A DNA stretch of 64,000 nucleotides from Chloroflexota bacterium (GCA_030613785.1 JAUWLF010000011.1:1-64000); one strand, 5' to 3'. Positions 19,508-28,163 are shown, numbered from the stretch's first letter. Numbers and translations are program-made. The notes: a model not told the origin generated them from the sequence alone.

Positions 19508-20737
19508 GTGAAAGCATTGCACTTTGCTGACGTGCACCTGGGCTCCGATGAGTCGGGGCCCATAGACCCAGAGACAGGACTGAGTGCCCGGTTGATGGAT
19601 TTCCTGAAGTCTCTGGATGCCATCGTGGAGTATATCAAAGCCGAGGAGATCGATCTGGTCCTCTTCTGCGGGGATGCATACAAGACCAGGACGCCCACGC
19701 CCACCTTGGTGAGGGAATTCGCCCAGCGGATCCGCTTGATGGCGGATCTTGCGCCTGTGGTCCTGGTGGTGGGGAATCACGACTTGCCTGGGGCCTGGGG
19801 CAAGGCGCACACGCTGGAGATCTACCGCACCCTGAATGTCGAGAACGTCTACATCGCCGATCGTCCCCAGCTATTCCCGATCGAGACCAAGTCCGGCGTG
19901 GTGCAGGTGGTGGCGATGCCCTGGGCCACGCGGCATAACCTGATGGCGCAGGAGAAGGTGCAGGGGCTGCCTCTCGACCAGATCAATGAGCTGATCGCTG
20001 ATGCGGTGGCGCAGACCATCGAAGGCTTCGCCCGGGGCCTCACTCCAGAGCAGCCGGCGATCCTGGCCGGGCACATGACAGTGGCGGGAGGCGCGTTTGG
20101 CTCGGAGCGGAGCGTGATGCTGGGCTCCGACATCGTGATCCCGCTGGAGGCGGTGGCGTTACCTCAGTTCGACTACGTGGCCCTGGGCCACCTGCATCGA
20201 CACCAGATGCTCCACGATTCTCCCCCAGTCGTCTACTCTGGCAGCATAGAGCGGATTGATTTCGGCGAGGAGAAGGAGGAGAAAGGCTTCATGGTCGTGG
20301 AGATCGGGCGGGAGGAGGAAGGATTGTTCGATGGCGCCTACGTGGAGACAGAGTTCATCCCCCTGAACGTCCGGCACTTCCTGACGATCGAGGTCTCCGT
20401 GGACGGGAGCGATCCCATGACGGCCATCATGGAGGCCATCGATGCTGAGAAGCTCCAGGAGAAGGTAGTGCGGATGGTGGTCAATAGCACGGCCGAAGGA
20501 GAGGCATTGCTGGACAAGGCACAGATCCAGAAAGCATTAGGGGCAGCCTTCCGGTTGGCGAGCTTGACGACGAACGTGGAACGGGCGACCCGGGTGCGAT
20601 TGGGAGACATGGACTACCGCGAAATGGGGCCGCTGCAGCTGCTGGAGGCGTACCTGGAGAGCAAGGGCAAGCCAGCAGAGGAGCAAGAGGCCCTGGTGAA
20701 GGCGGCTGAGGAGTTGATCAAGGAGGGAGAGCAATGA
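19508..20737 (+). CDS. Phage Mre11/SbcD-like nuclease
   Basis: ALHFADVHLGSDE...DLVLFCGDAYKTRTPTP...VLVVGNHDLPGAWG...LAGHMTV...ALGHLHRHQ. Confidence 0.92.
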   Translation: MKALHFADVHLGSDESGPIDPETGLSARLMDFLKSLDAIVEYIKAEEIDLVLFCGDAYKTRTPTPTLVREFAQRIRLMADLAPVVLVVGNHDLPGAWGKAHTLEIYRTLNVENVYIADRPQLFPIETKSGVVQVVAMPWATRHNLMAQEKVQGLPLDQINELIADAVAQTIEGFARGLTPEQPAILAGHMTVAGGAFGSERSVMLGSDIVIPLEAVALPQFDYVALGHLHRHQMLHDSPPVVYSGSIERIDFGEEKEEKGFMVVEIGREEEGLFDGAYVETEFIPLNVRHFLTIEVSVDGSDPMTAIMEAIDAEKLQEKVVRMVVNSTAEGEALLDKAQIQKALGAAFRLASLTTNVERATRVRLGDMDYREMGPLQLLEAYLESKGKPAEEQEALVKAAEELIKEGEQ

Positions 20738-21672
20738 GCATCGTCGGGATGAAGGACACGTACCGCCCGAAGAAGATCGGACGGGTGGGTCTCGGAATCA
20801 CGGTGCCTGTGGAGGACGAGCACGGGGAAGTGAAGATGAGAGATGGGGAGATGGTGACCATGCCCAAGGCCACCGATTACTTCGTGGTAGAGGAGGAGGT
20901 ACAGGAGCTGTACGGTGCTGAGCCCAAGCAATTGCCGATCTTCTTTCTCATGGACAAGGAGAGGGAGGTATTCCCGCACAACCTGATGTTGTATGCCGCC
21001 CGGGGGTTGCTCTGCATGGGAGATGGAGAGCGGGTCCACTTCCGCCGCCACGTCAAGGGCAAGGAAAGCGAGGTCCTGATCTACGGGCAGGTGGCGAAGT
21101 GGGAGAAGATCGAGCGCAATGGTGTCGCCGACCTGTGGAAGAGCGATAAGGGCTATGGGACGGTGGAGAAAGTAGGCAACTCTGTGCAGTGTCTGTATTT
21201 CGAATGCCCGCGGTTCAAGCCGTGGATGTGCCGTCCCACAGGGATGCTAAAATTCGCCATCAAGGGCATCGTCCGGCAGGGATATTGGCAGATGACCGTG
21301 CATCTGAATCCTATGGAGGAGCTTCTAGGGCAGTTGAGGCATGGCCGGCATTTCATCGAGCAGTATTGTGGGCGGGCAACGATCGAGCACGCCGAGTGGC
21401 TGCTGACGCTCACGGGCCCAGAGAAGAAGTGGATTGACACCAGGCAGGGCCGCCGACTCATCGATGTCTGGACTCCAGAGCTGGAACTGGACCCGGCGTG
21501 GATGACGCGGGCCATGGAGGGGCGGGTGAAGCTCCCGCACTTAGAGCAGGTGACGGTGGATGACGTGTTTGGCCCGGCGAAGGAGCCCGAGCCAGCGATG
21601 GATAGCGAGCTGCTGGACGATCTGCCATACGATCCGACGGGCGAGGAGGAGCAGGAGGCACTGCTGTTCTGA
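20734..21672 (+). CDS. Putative recombination directionality factor-like (phiC31 Gp3-like family) protein
   Basis: KIGRVGLGITVPVED...MPKATDYFVV...LPIFFLMDKEREVFPHNLMLYAARGLLCMGDGERVHF...CPRFKPWMCRPTGMLKFAI pattern. Confidence 0.5.
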   Translation: MSIVGMKDTYRPKKIGRVGLGITVPVEDEHGEVKMRDGEMVTMPKATDYFVVEEEVQELYGAEPKQLPIFFLMDKEREVFPHNLMLYAARGLLCMGDGERVHFRRHVKGKESEVLIYGQVAKWEKIERNGVADLWKSDKGYGTVEKVGNSVQCLYFECPRFKPWMCRPTGMLKFAIKGIVRQGYWQMTVHLNPMEELLGQLRHGRHFIEQYCGRATIEHAEWLLTLTGPEKKWIDTRQGRRLIDVWTPELELDPAWMTRAMEGRVKLPHLEQVTVDDVFGPAKEPEPAMDSELLDDLPYDPTGEEEQEALLF

Positions 21673-21674
21673 TC

Positions 21675-21857
21675 ATGCCTTTCATGGACACGTGCATCTA
21701 CTGCGGCATCTCGTACTACCCGATGATGCGGTGGACGAAACAAGATCACAAGGAGGTGATCACCGTCTGCTACCAGAAGAAGTGTGAGCGAGCAGCCAGG
21801 GCAGCCGGATTCAAGCGGCTAACCGGGCTGACTGTATACACGGAGGGAGAGCAATGA
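21675..21857 (+). CDS. Small Cys-containing phage protein
   Basis: MPFMDTCIYCGISYYPMMRW...CERAARAAG; compact gene spacing. Confidence 0.5.
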   Translation: MPFMDTCIYCGISYYPMMRWTKQDHKEVITVCYQKKCERAARAAGFKRLTGLTVYTEGEQ

Positions 21858-22033
21858 ACCAAGACCAAGTTAAGATCCAGTTCTGGAAGAAGATCGACAT
21901 GACGGGAGAGGGAGAACCCTGCGATGAGTACATGGCGAAGCCGGTGTGCAGGCTCCGAGACCAGTTGCACAAGCTCAAAGTGGAGGGCAAGGACAAAACC
22001 ATCATTGAGTCGTGGGATTTGATGGTGTCCTGA
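21854..22033 (+). CDS. Small phage hypothetical protein (59 aa)
   Basis: GGAGGGAGAGCA-ATG; MNQDQVKIQFWKKIDMTGEGEPCDEYMAKPVCRLRDQLHKLK; overlaps the previous stop. Confidence 0.5.
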   Translation: MNQDQVKIQFWKKIDMTGEGEPCDEYMAKPVCRLRDQLHKLKVEGKDKTIIESWDLMVS

Positions 22034-22193
22034 TCCTGAGAAGAACTTGCGAGGCTAAAGCGATGAAGGACGAGATCAGAGACATCCTCTGGCCGATAGG
22101 ACTGACGTTGGTCGGAGCCTGGGTATTCTACCATCTGGCCCAAGACATGATGCGCGGGCTGTTGACGCTAACAGGGATGTTCTAACCGAGGTC

Positions 22194-22523
22194 ATGCTAC
22201 TGACAGCGGTCATCGTAGGCAGCCTGTGCACGGTAGTCGGCGCATTGACTGTGCTGGTGGCCATACGGAAGGGAAACTTAATGGCGGCGTGGACGAGGAA
22301 GAAGGCATTGAACGAGGAGGACATCGGGATCGCCCTTCTGCGCGCTGTCAGGATCAATGAGAAGGCGGAGGCCGTGTACCTGGAACATCAGGATCCCCGG
22401 CTGCTGGTGATGGCGAAGGACTCGAAAGAGATACACACGAGGCTGACGCGGGTCATGTACCGCACGTATGGCCAGGGAAGGTTGTTTGATGAAGAAGATC
22501 AGGATTCGCAAGCCTTGGGATGA
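22194..22523 (+). CDS. Phage hypothetical protein, N-terminal TM segment
   Basis: MLLTAVIVGSLCTVVGALTVLVAIRKG. Confidence 0.45.
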   Translation: MLLTAVIVGSLCTVVGALTVLVAIRKGNLMAAWTRKKALNEEDIGIALLRAVRINEKAEAVYLEHQDPRLLVMAKDSKEIHTRLTRVMYRTYGQGRLFDEEDQDSQALG

Positions 22524-22758
22524 ACAGGGATCGCTGGCGCTGGTCCGGGCATTGACCTATCTCGGAATCGTGTGCTGCTTTCAGAACGACAACGGCCAGG
22601 GCGCGATCATCATCGAGATGGATGATGCGGACGACCAAGCGCTACTCCGGCTGTGGGATGAGCTGACGGATCTCCGGGTCAGCTACATCGAGGCGAAGCA
22701 GGAACTGATGGTCACACAGCTTAGCTACCTGGGGGGTGATGGTGCCGCTGCCACCTAG
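22489..22758 (+). CDS. Phage hypothetical protein
   Basis: Internal ATG (MKKIRIRKPWDEQGS) overlapping the previous gene; compact operon. Confidence 0.45.
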   Translation: MKKIRIRKPWDEQGSLALVRALTYLGIVCCFQNDNGQGAIIIEMDDADDQALLRLWDELTDLRVSYIEAKQELMVTQLSYLGGDGAAAT

Positions 22759-23449
22759 ATACAGCCTGTTGCCGATGGCGGTAGTCAGGATGCGGGAGCT
22801 ACCACAGCACCTCAAATGGACTTACGCCGTACTCTACGCCCTGGCATGGATGCATGATTATCAATGGTCAGACGAAACACTCGAACAGCTCGCACGGACG
22901 TTCACAGACCTCGGAGACGAAATCAACCCCCGGGGGATCAGACAGCGGCTTTCAGATCTGAAGCGATATGGCCTCATCGAGAGGCGCCAGGTCGGAGGTC
23001 GATACAGAACGTGCCTCAAGGTACGCCACGATCAGACAGGTGACGCCCCCAACGTCACCCCTCAGCGCTCAGGTGACGCCCTAGAACGTCACCCTATTAA
23101 TAATAGTGTTGTTGTTGAAGCTGATTCTGAGAAAAAGAAACTAGATCATCAACAACAACAGATTAATACTAAGGGGGGTGACGTTGAGCGCAACGAGGAG
23201 CTCCTGGCGGACATGGGCGTCGTCGGCGGAGTGCGGTACAGGCTGGCCACGGAGACCTGGGTGACGCCCGACTACCTGGAAGCCATCAGGGAGTACAAGG
23301 CATCGGAGGCGGCCAAGGGCAATAAGCTGGGGCCCGGGTGGGTGGTGAAGTTCGTAGGGGAGAAGCGGCCCGCGCCGGAAGTCGAAGCGACAGAGCCGGA
23401 TCGCTATCGGTATGTGGAAGGGAAGTACAAGGATTACATCAAGCATTGA
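22736..23449 (+). CDS. Phage replication initiator-like protein (N-terminal winged-helix type)
   Basis: LKWTYAVLYALAWMHDYQWSDETLEQLARTFTDLGDEINPRGIRQRLSDLKRYGLIERRQVGGRYRT; low-complexity linker coded by an iteron/AT-rich segment. Confidence 0.65.
   Translation: MMVPLPPRYSLLPMAVVRMRELPQHLKWTYAVLYALAWMHDYQWSDETLEQLARTFTDLGDEINPRGIRQRLSDLKRYGLIERRQVGGRYRTCLKVRHDQTGDAPNVTPQRSGDALERHPINNSVVVEADSEKKKLDHQQQQINTKGGDVERNEELLADMGVVGGVRYRLATETWVTPDYLEAIREYKASEAAKGNKLGPGWVVKFVGEKRPAPEVEATEPDRYRYVEGKYKDYIKH
23039..23185. other. Candidate prophage replication origin: five GGTGACG/CGTCACC iterons flanking an AT-rich segment with nested inverted repeats
   Basis: Iterons at 23039, 23053, 23072, 23087, 23177; 12-bp inverted repeat TGTTGTTGTTGA (23107-23118)/TCAACAACAACA (23149-23160); TATTAAT/ATTAATA. 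Confidence 0.75.
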
Positions 23450-23458
23450 GGGAGGAAG

Positions 23459-23674
23459 ATGCAACGACAAGTGGATCATGCGGCGGAGGGATTGACTTGC
23501 GCGATCATCCTGCTGCTGTCGGCGAGCGGTGCCATCGGCGCTAGCTTGGAGGCCATAAGGATTCACCCTGCCTACGGGAAAGAAATGCCTTGGCTTAGGA
23601 CCGGTATGAATCTGAGCGATCAATCATACCGCGATGAAGTGGCAAGAATCTTGGAGGCGGTAGGGAAGGAATGA
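23459..23674 (+). CDS. Phage hypothetical protein
   Basis: 71 aa, in operon context, gagggaggaag RBS. Confidence 0.4.
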   Translation: MQRQVDHAAEGLTCAIILLLSASGAIGASLEAIRIHPAYGKEMPWLRTGMNLSDQSYRDEVARILEAVGKE

Positions 23675-24126
23675 GAGCGCGGCAATGCGTGATCACGTTT
23701 GACGAGCCCGGGCTGGACCGCGAAGTGAGGGCCGGCAAGTTCGTGTGGATCCAGATAACCAAGCGGCCGAAGCGAGGCTATTGGGCCTACGTGAACAACG
23801 TCTCGGTGCAATGGGACCTGATGCAGGAGCTAGATGCCTGGGGGATCGCGCCCTGCGTGCTCCAGGCGATGGAAGAGATGGGGATCGACCAGATCCACTT
23901 CTGCTGCAAGGAGGAGAAGGCCACATACATCACCGATGTGGCCACGGTGAAGAGATTCGGGATCCTGCGGAGGTATGGGAACAGAGGAACGCACTGGCAT
24001 CTACCGCGGCGATACTGGAACCGCCCCCATGGTGGTTTGGAATATCCGTGGGTGAACAAGGAGTGGAAACTGAAATGGCTTGAGCCTGAGAAATTGCAGG
24101 CGGAACAGATGGAGATGGCGTTGTGA
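23671..24126 (+). CDS. Phage hypothetical protein
   Basis: 151 aa, ATGA overlap with previous gene, GTGA overlap with next. Confidence 0.5.
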   Translation: MRARQCVITFDEPGLDREVRAGKFVWIQITKRPKRGYWAYVNNVSVQWDLMQELDAWGIAPCVLQAMEEMGIDQIHFCCKEEKATYITDVATVKRFGILRRYGNRGTHWHLPRRYWNRPHGGLEYPWVNKEWKLKWLEPEKLQAEQMEMAL

Positions 24127-25988
24127 GCGGAAGCGGAATCAACGAGGGTAATCTATACCGTGAGCCGCCACTCCTCTTCCGCTGCGAGCGGTGTGGCAGG
24201 GAGCAGCCATGGCATCTCAACAGGCTACCGGAACCGTGGGAATGCATGTGTGGTGGAGAGATGAAAAGGATTAAGGAGGGAGAGATGAGGAAGGGAACGG
24301 ATGTACTAAGCGACGCTCACTGCGTACCGAAGAACAAGATCGTGACATCGCGCTGGCAACCGAGGGAGGATGGTCATAGCGGAGAACGGTTCGATGGGCT
24401 GGTGAAGTCGATCGAATGCCACGGGATCATCAACCCGCTACAGGTCTTCGTGAATGAACAGGGCCAGTACGAACTGATCACGGGACATCGCCGCCTCGCA
24501 GCGGCCAAGAGGACACAGGACCGCAATGTCCAGATCCCTATCCGAGTCATAGGGGATCTGGAGCAGGGAGAGGTCACGAAGCAATTGGCCTGGTTCCACG
24601 AGATGGTCCTGGTGGACAACCTGCATCACGAGGACCTGACGCCGATCGAGCAGGCGAAGGGGATCCACAGCCTGATGGAGGAAGAGGGCCTGACCCAGCA
24701 AGATGTCGCCAAGGCCATGGGCAAGAGCCAGCAGTGGGTGAGCGACCGGGTGGCGCTCTTGAAGTTGGCGCCGGAGGCCCAGGAGGCCGTTACCGAGCGC
24801 GCGGTAGAGGTCACGATCGCGCAGAAGCTGGCGCAGTTGCCGGAGGACATGCAGATGCTGGTGATGGAGAGGATCAAGCATCGGACATCCAGGGAGGCGG
24901 CCGGGGTGATCGGCGCGATCAAGGAGGCGCTGGAGCCTGGCTTCTGGGACCTGCCGGAAGATGAGCTGTGGACGCCGGCGATGATCAACATCAAGCGGTA
25001 CGTGGATCATTGCCTGGAGCAGGTGAGGGCGCTGACGCCTGATAAGATGGGCGAGATCATCAACAAACTTCACAAGCAAAGAATGCTGGGCCGGATCAAG
25101 GAACTACCCAGTTACTGGATGACCGCCTTCGGCTCCGCCTGCGGCATCGGCAACGTGAGCCTGACCGATTGGCTGAAGGAGCAGGGCCATAGCTGCGAGA
25201 CGTGCATCTGGAGAGAGGACGAGATCTGGATGGAGTGCGGTGGCGAGGATGATGGGATCTGCGGCCACTTCATGCACCAGGATGATCCGATCCGTCTGGA
25301 ACCCTTGGAAAGCGAGGATTGCGAGGATTGCAAAGAGGATCCTGGCTGGTGCACCGACGTCGGCTGCTTCATCAAGCACGTGAAGGCGGCGAAGGCCAAG
25401 AAGGATGAAGCGAGCGGCGAAGATGATCTCTCAGGAGAGATCGAAGATCACGATCGGCTGAGGGAGTTCTACAACCGCCAGCAGCAGGAGGATGTGGACT
25501 GCCATCACTGGCAGGCCCAGGCCTGCGAGCACTGCCGGCAGTTCCGGGGGCCTGACCAACGGGACCAGTGCGGCGCGGTGGGCGGTGAGCACAATATCTG
25601 GACAGACTTCTGGAGATCCGGAGACGTCATCGTTCCCAGGTGCTCAGTGTACTGGCTGCGCGATCTATCCAGAGTGCCGGAGGTATCGCAGAGTGCGCTA
25701 CGCGAGATCATGAGCAGTTGGGTATCCGAGATTGCCTGTGGCTACAGGACTATGGGTTGGCTGGTCGATGTCGAGGACAAAGACGTGCGCGGCGCACTCG
25801 AAGAGATGGATCTGAATCAGAAGCAGTTGGCATCGGTCGTCTCCATGGCCATCAATGCGAATCGGCTCACCAGGATGATCGGTATCGGTGGGACCGATCG
25901 CAGGCAGATGGATCCGGTGACAGGGGAATACACCACGTGGCAGAGGCTGATAGAAGGCGAGGACGATACGGAGAACTCGCTGGAATGA
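24123..25988 (+). CDS. ParB/Spo0J-like protein with long Cys-rich C-terminus; alternative start at 24285
   Basis: NPLQVFVNEQGQYELITGHRRLAAAKRT, ENLHHEDLTP-like VDNLHHEDLTPIEQAKGIHSLMEEEGLTQQDVAKAMGKSQQWVSDRVALLKL. Confidence 0.85.
   Translation: MSGSGINEGNLYREPPLLFRCERCGREQPWHLNRLPEPWECMCGGEMKRIKEGEMRKGTDVLSDAHCVPKNKIVTSRWQPREDGHSGERFDGLVKSIECHGIINPLQVFVNEQGQYELITGHRRLAAAKRTQDRNVQIPIRVIGDLEQGEVTKQLAWFHEMVLVDNLHHEDLTPIEQAKGIHSLMEEEGLTQQDVAKAMGKSQQWVSDRVALLKLAPEAQEAVTERAVEVTIAQKLAQLPEDMQMLVMERIKHRTSREAAGVIGAIKEALEPGFWDLPEDELWTPAMINIKRYVDHCLEQVRALTPDKMGEIINKLHKQRMLGRIKELPSYWMTAFGSACGIGNVSLTDWLKEQGHSCETCIWREDEIWMECGGEDDGICGHFMHQDDPIRLEPLESEDCEDCKEDPGWCTDVGCFIKHVKAAKAKKDEASGEDDLSGEIEDHDRLREFYNRQQQEDVDCHHWQAQACEHCRQFRGPDQRDQCGAVGGEHNIWTDFWRSGDVIVPRCSVYWLRDLSRVPEVSQSALREIMSSWVSEIACGYRTMGWLVDVEDKDVRGALEEMDLNQKQLASVVSMAINANRLTRMIGIGGTDRRQMDPVTGEYTTWQRLIEGEDDTENSLE
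24791..24806. repeat. Dispersed 16-bp near-palindrome copy 2: TACCGAGCGCGCGGTA
   Basis: Inside the parB-like gene; exact match to copy 3. Confidence 0.85.
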
Positions 25989-26058
25989 CCATGGCGTCCG
26001 GCGGGTACGGGGCTGGGAGAGGTATGGGCGACCTTCGCCCAGCCCTGGAATCATAGAT

Positions 26059-26448
26059 ATGACCAAACTCTTCATCATCGCTGCGATCTGCGGCCTCCTC
26101 GGGCCCCCCCAGGTGGGTGTGGGAGGGTTCTACACGGAGCCGGGGCTGTTCAAGGAAGTGTGCGAGCGCAGGATGGCCAACCGCTGGCATCCCGAAGGCG
26201 TGGAGCTACACTGTAACTGGCCGTGCCTCGTGGCTGGCATTGAGCACGACACGCTGGGCCGCTGGGTCGTGGTAGACGTGGGCGCATCGTTGCACCTTTG
26301 ACAAGTCGTTGACGTGGGGTGCGGAGCGCACCTCGAAGAGCTGCGAGAGAGGGGCGAGGTGATCGAGATCCCCTACTGGCTGGCGATGGAAGCCGGATGG
26401 GATGGGTATCAGCCGAACGTGAGGGTGTGGTGGATTGGAGGTCGCTGA
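26059..26448 (+). other. Split or recoded small phage gene: 80-aa ORF, in-frame TGA (26299-26301), then 48 more sense codons ending in TGATG overlap with the next gene
   Basis: GASLHL-TGA-QVVDVGCGAHLEELRERGEVIEIPYWLAMEAGWDGYQPNVRVWWIGGR-stop; next gene ATG at 26448. Confidence 0.6.
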
Positions 26449-26612
26449 TGAAGGCCAAGCCCATCTGGAAGTGGCTCCTCGGGCGGGAGGAGAAGAAGCC
26501 GACACTGCCTGGGCCCGGGATACGCACAATGCTGATCGTCGGTAGAGTTACAAAGGGGCCAGATGGTGCGCCCGCCGTGGTGGGGCGCGTGATAACGATC
26601 TGGTGGAATTAA
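26448..26612 (+). CDS. Small phage hypothetical protein
   Basis: MKAKPIWKWLLGREEKKPTLPGPGIRTMLIVGRVTKG..., TGATG coupling to the upstream frame. Confidence 0.45.
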   Translation: MKAKPIWKWLLGREEKKPTLPGPGIRTMLIVGRVTKGPDGAPAVVGRVITIWWN

Positions 26613-26613
26613 G

Positions 26614-26796
26614 ATGACTGAGAAACGCTGTGCTGTATGCAAGAAGGTGATTACTGAGGACGACCTGTCAACGACATTGAGGGCGAGGGGACGGGATGTT
26701 GCGACTTGCTGTTCGTCTAAGTGCTTCACGGCATTGTGCGAGTTGGCCCCAAAGATGGTAGTGGCGCGACGACAGGGGCGGCGGAGATGCAACTGA
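26614..26796 (+). CDS. Small zinc-finger-like phage protein
   Basis: MTEKRCAVCKKVITEDD...CCSSKC. Confidence 0.5.
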   Translation: MTEKRCAVCKKVITEDDLSTTLRARGRDVATCCSSKCFTALCELAPKMVVARRQGRRRCN

Positions 26797-27143
26797 TCAC
26801 TAGAATGCCGTGGAACAAGGACTTATCGGTGAACCATTCTCGGATGGGGCCGAAGGGCAACTGGCATCTGAAGCGCCCCGTTGAGGCGTGGATGGAACGG
26901 CTATCGTGGGAAGTGAAAGCTCTCAACGTGCTGAATTGGGGCTTGCCGCTAATCGTGACTGTTGACTTTCGGTTCCCCGACAAGCGCAAGCGCGATGACC
27001 ACAACTACTACAAGGTCATCTGCGATGCCGTCGCCGCTGGCCTGGACATCGACGACAAAGACCTCCGGATCAGCACGGGTACGGTGGAAGTCAATCGCGA
27101 GAATCCGGGGTTTACCATAAGTGTGGAGGACGAAAGCAAGTGA
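26787..27143 (+). CDS. RusA-like Holliday junction resolvase (putative)
   Basis: VTVDFRFPDKRKRDDHNYYKVICDAVAAGLDIDDKDLRIS resembles the RusA core. Confidence 0.6.
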   Translation: MQLITRMPWNKDLSVNHSRMGPKGNWHLKRPVEAWMERLSWEVKALNVLNWGLPLIVTVDFRFPDKRKRDDHNYYKVICDAVAAGLDIDDKDLRISTGTVEVNRENPGFTISVEDESK

Positions 27144-27601
27144 GGTTCCTGCTTGCGCTCATCATCTGGTCATCGACGTTCCTGACGTGGACGCCCGATG
27201 GCAAGGATACATTGGCCAAGATGGCCGTTGAGCCAATGCCTCACGACTCCTGGTGTCAAATCGCGGAGTTGCATTATGTCATGCCCGCCTGTGTGGTGGA
27301 AACAACTATCTACTACAGGCCAGCATTCGAGATGTGGGTCCTCCTGCATGAATCCCAGCATGTCCTCTGCACCAAGTACGGTATCGGCAACTCGGACTGG
27401 GACAAGTTCGCAAGGGTAGCGATGAAGGCACTGAGGAAGGGCGACTACAGCCGCACTCAGATAAGGGAGGCCAAATACATGACATCGTATGGAGGCCATG
27501 AGCTTCATGCACAGCTTCCCTGGATTGTGAAGGGCAAGATCCCGCCGTGTCTCCAGCGCTGGTATCCGTGGTTTGAGCTCAGCGAGGGAAAGGCCAAATG
27601 A
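27140..27601 (+). CDS. Small exported protein with a zincin-like HExxH motif
   Basis: N-terminal hydrophobic signal MRFLLALIIWSSTFLTW; MWVLLHESQHVLCTKYG. Confidence 0.5.
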   Translation: MRFLLALIIWSSTFLTWTPDGKDTLAKMAVEPMPHDSWCQIAELHYVMPACVVETTIYYRPAFEMWVLLHESQHVLCTKYGIGNSDWDKFARVAMKALRKGDYSRTQIREAKYMTSYGGHELHAQLPWIVKGKIPPCLQRWYPWFELSEGKAK

Positions 27602-27807
27602 CTGAGAGAATCGCGTCGCTGATCACTGAGGACGGTATCTGGTTGCCGGTGAAGAAGCGGACCGCGGCGGTGATCCGGGAGGTGTATGTACTGCAAGACA
27701 AGATCGAGTCTTGCAAGAAGGGGAGCATCGAGATTATCATTGATTTCAAGGACGGGACGGTGAAGCCGACGGTGCGCGAGGTGGGAGAACCGAGGAGGAT
27801 TGAGTGA
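27598..27807 (+). CDS. Small phage hypothetical protein
   Basis: ATGA overlap; ends in GGAGGATTGAGT junction. Confidence 0.5.
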   Translation: MTERIASLITEDGIWLPVKKRTAAVIREVYVLQDKIESCKKGSIEIIIDFKDGTVKPTVREVGEPRRIE

Positions 27808-28001
27808 TGGACAAGCCGACAATGATTCAGGAAGATGGCGGATGGCATCTTATTGTGGCTATGCCCCACAAGTACATCTATAGGGTCAAGGAAGGCCGTA
27901 CACTAATGGCCTTGCCAGTTGAATATGCTAAGGACTTGGCGGAACTCATCTTGGATACGGCGCAAGAGGGACCGCCCCAGCGTATAGAACGGGAGGATTG
28001 A
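27804..28001 (+). CDS. Small phage hypothetical protein
   Basis: GTGATGG start region (ATG 27807 also possible); ends in the same GGAGGATTGAGT junction. Confidence 0.5.
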   Translation: MMDKPTMIQEDGGWHLIVAMPHKYIYRVKEGRTLMALPVEYAKDLAELILDTAQEGPPQRIERED

Positions 28002-28163
28002 GTGAACGAGATAGACAAAGCGTTGGAATCGCAAATCGCACAAGCGGTCAAAGAAGGGAAGCCGCCAGGGGTCATTCACCAAGAGGCTCTTGATACCCTT
28101 GACCGGGCATTCATGGAGTATCTATTGGAGCAATGTCCTTGGTTGAGAGGCGAGGAGGATTGA
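28002..28163 (+). CDS. Small phage hypothetical protein, 53 aa, absent from the ORF track
   Basis: VNEIDKALESQIAQAVKEGKPPGVIHQEALDTLDRAFMEYLLEQCPWLRGEED; GTG start right after the TGA, same junction motif. Confidence 0.5.
   Translation: MNEIDKALESQIAQAVKEGKPPGVIHQEALDTLDRAFMEYLLEQCPWLRGEED

Noticed and set aside
24123-25988. ParB taken as evidence of an extrachromosomal plasmid-prophage
   Set aside because: No ParA partner and a serine integrase with plausible attachment junctions support chromosomal integration.
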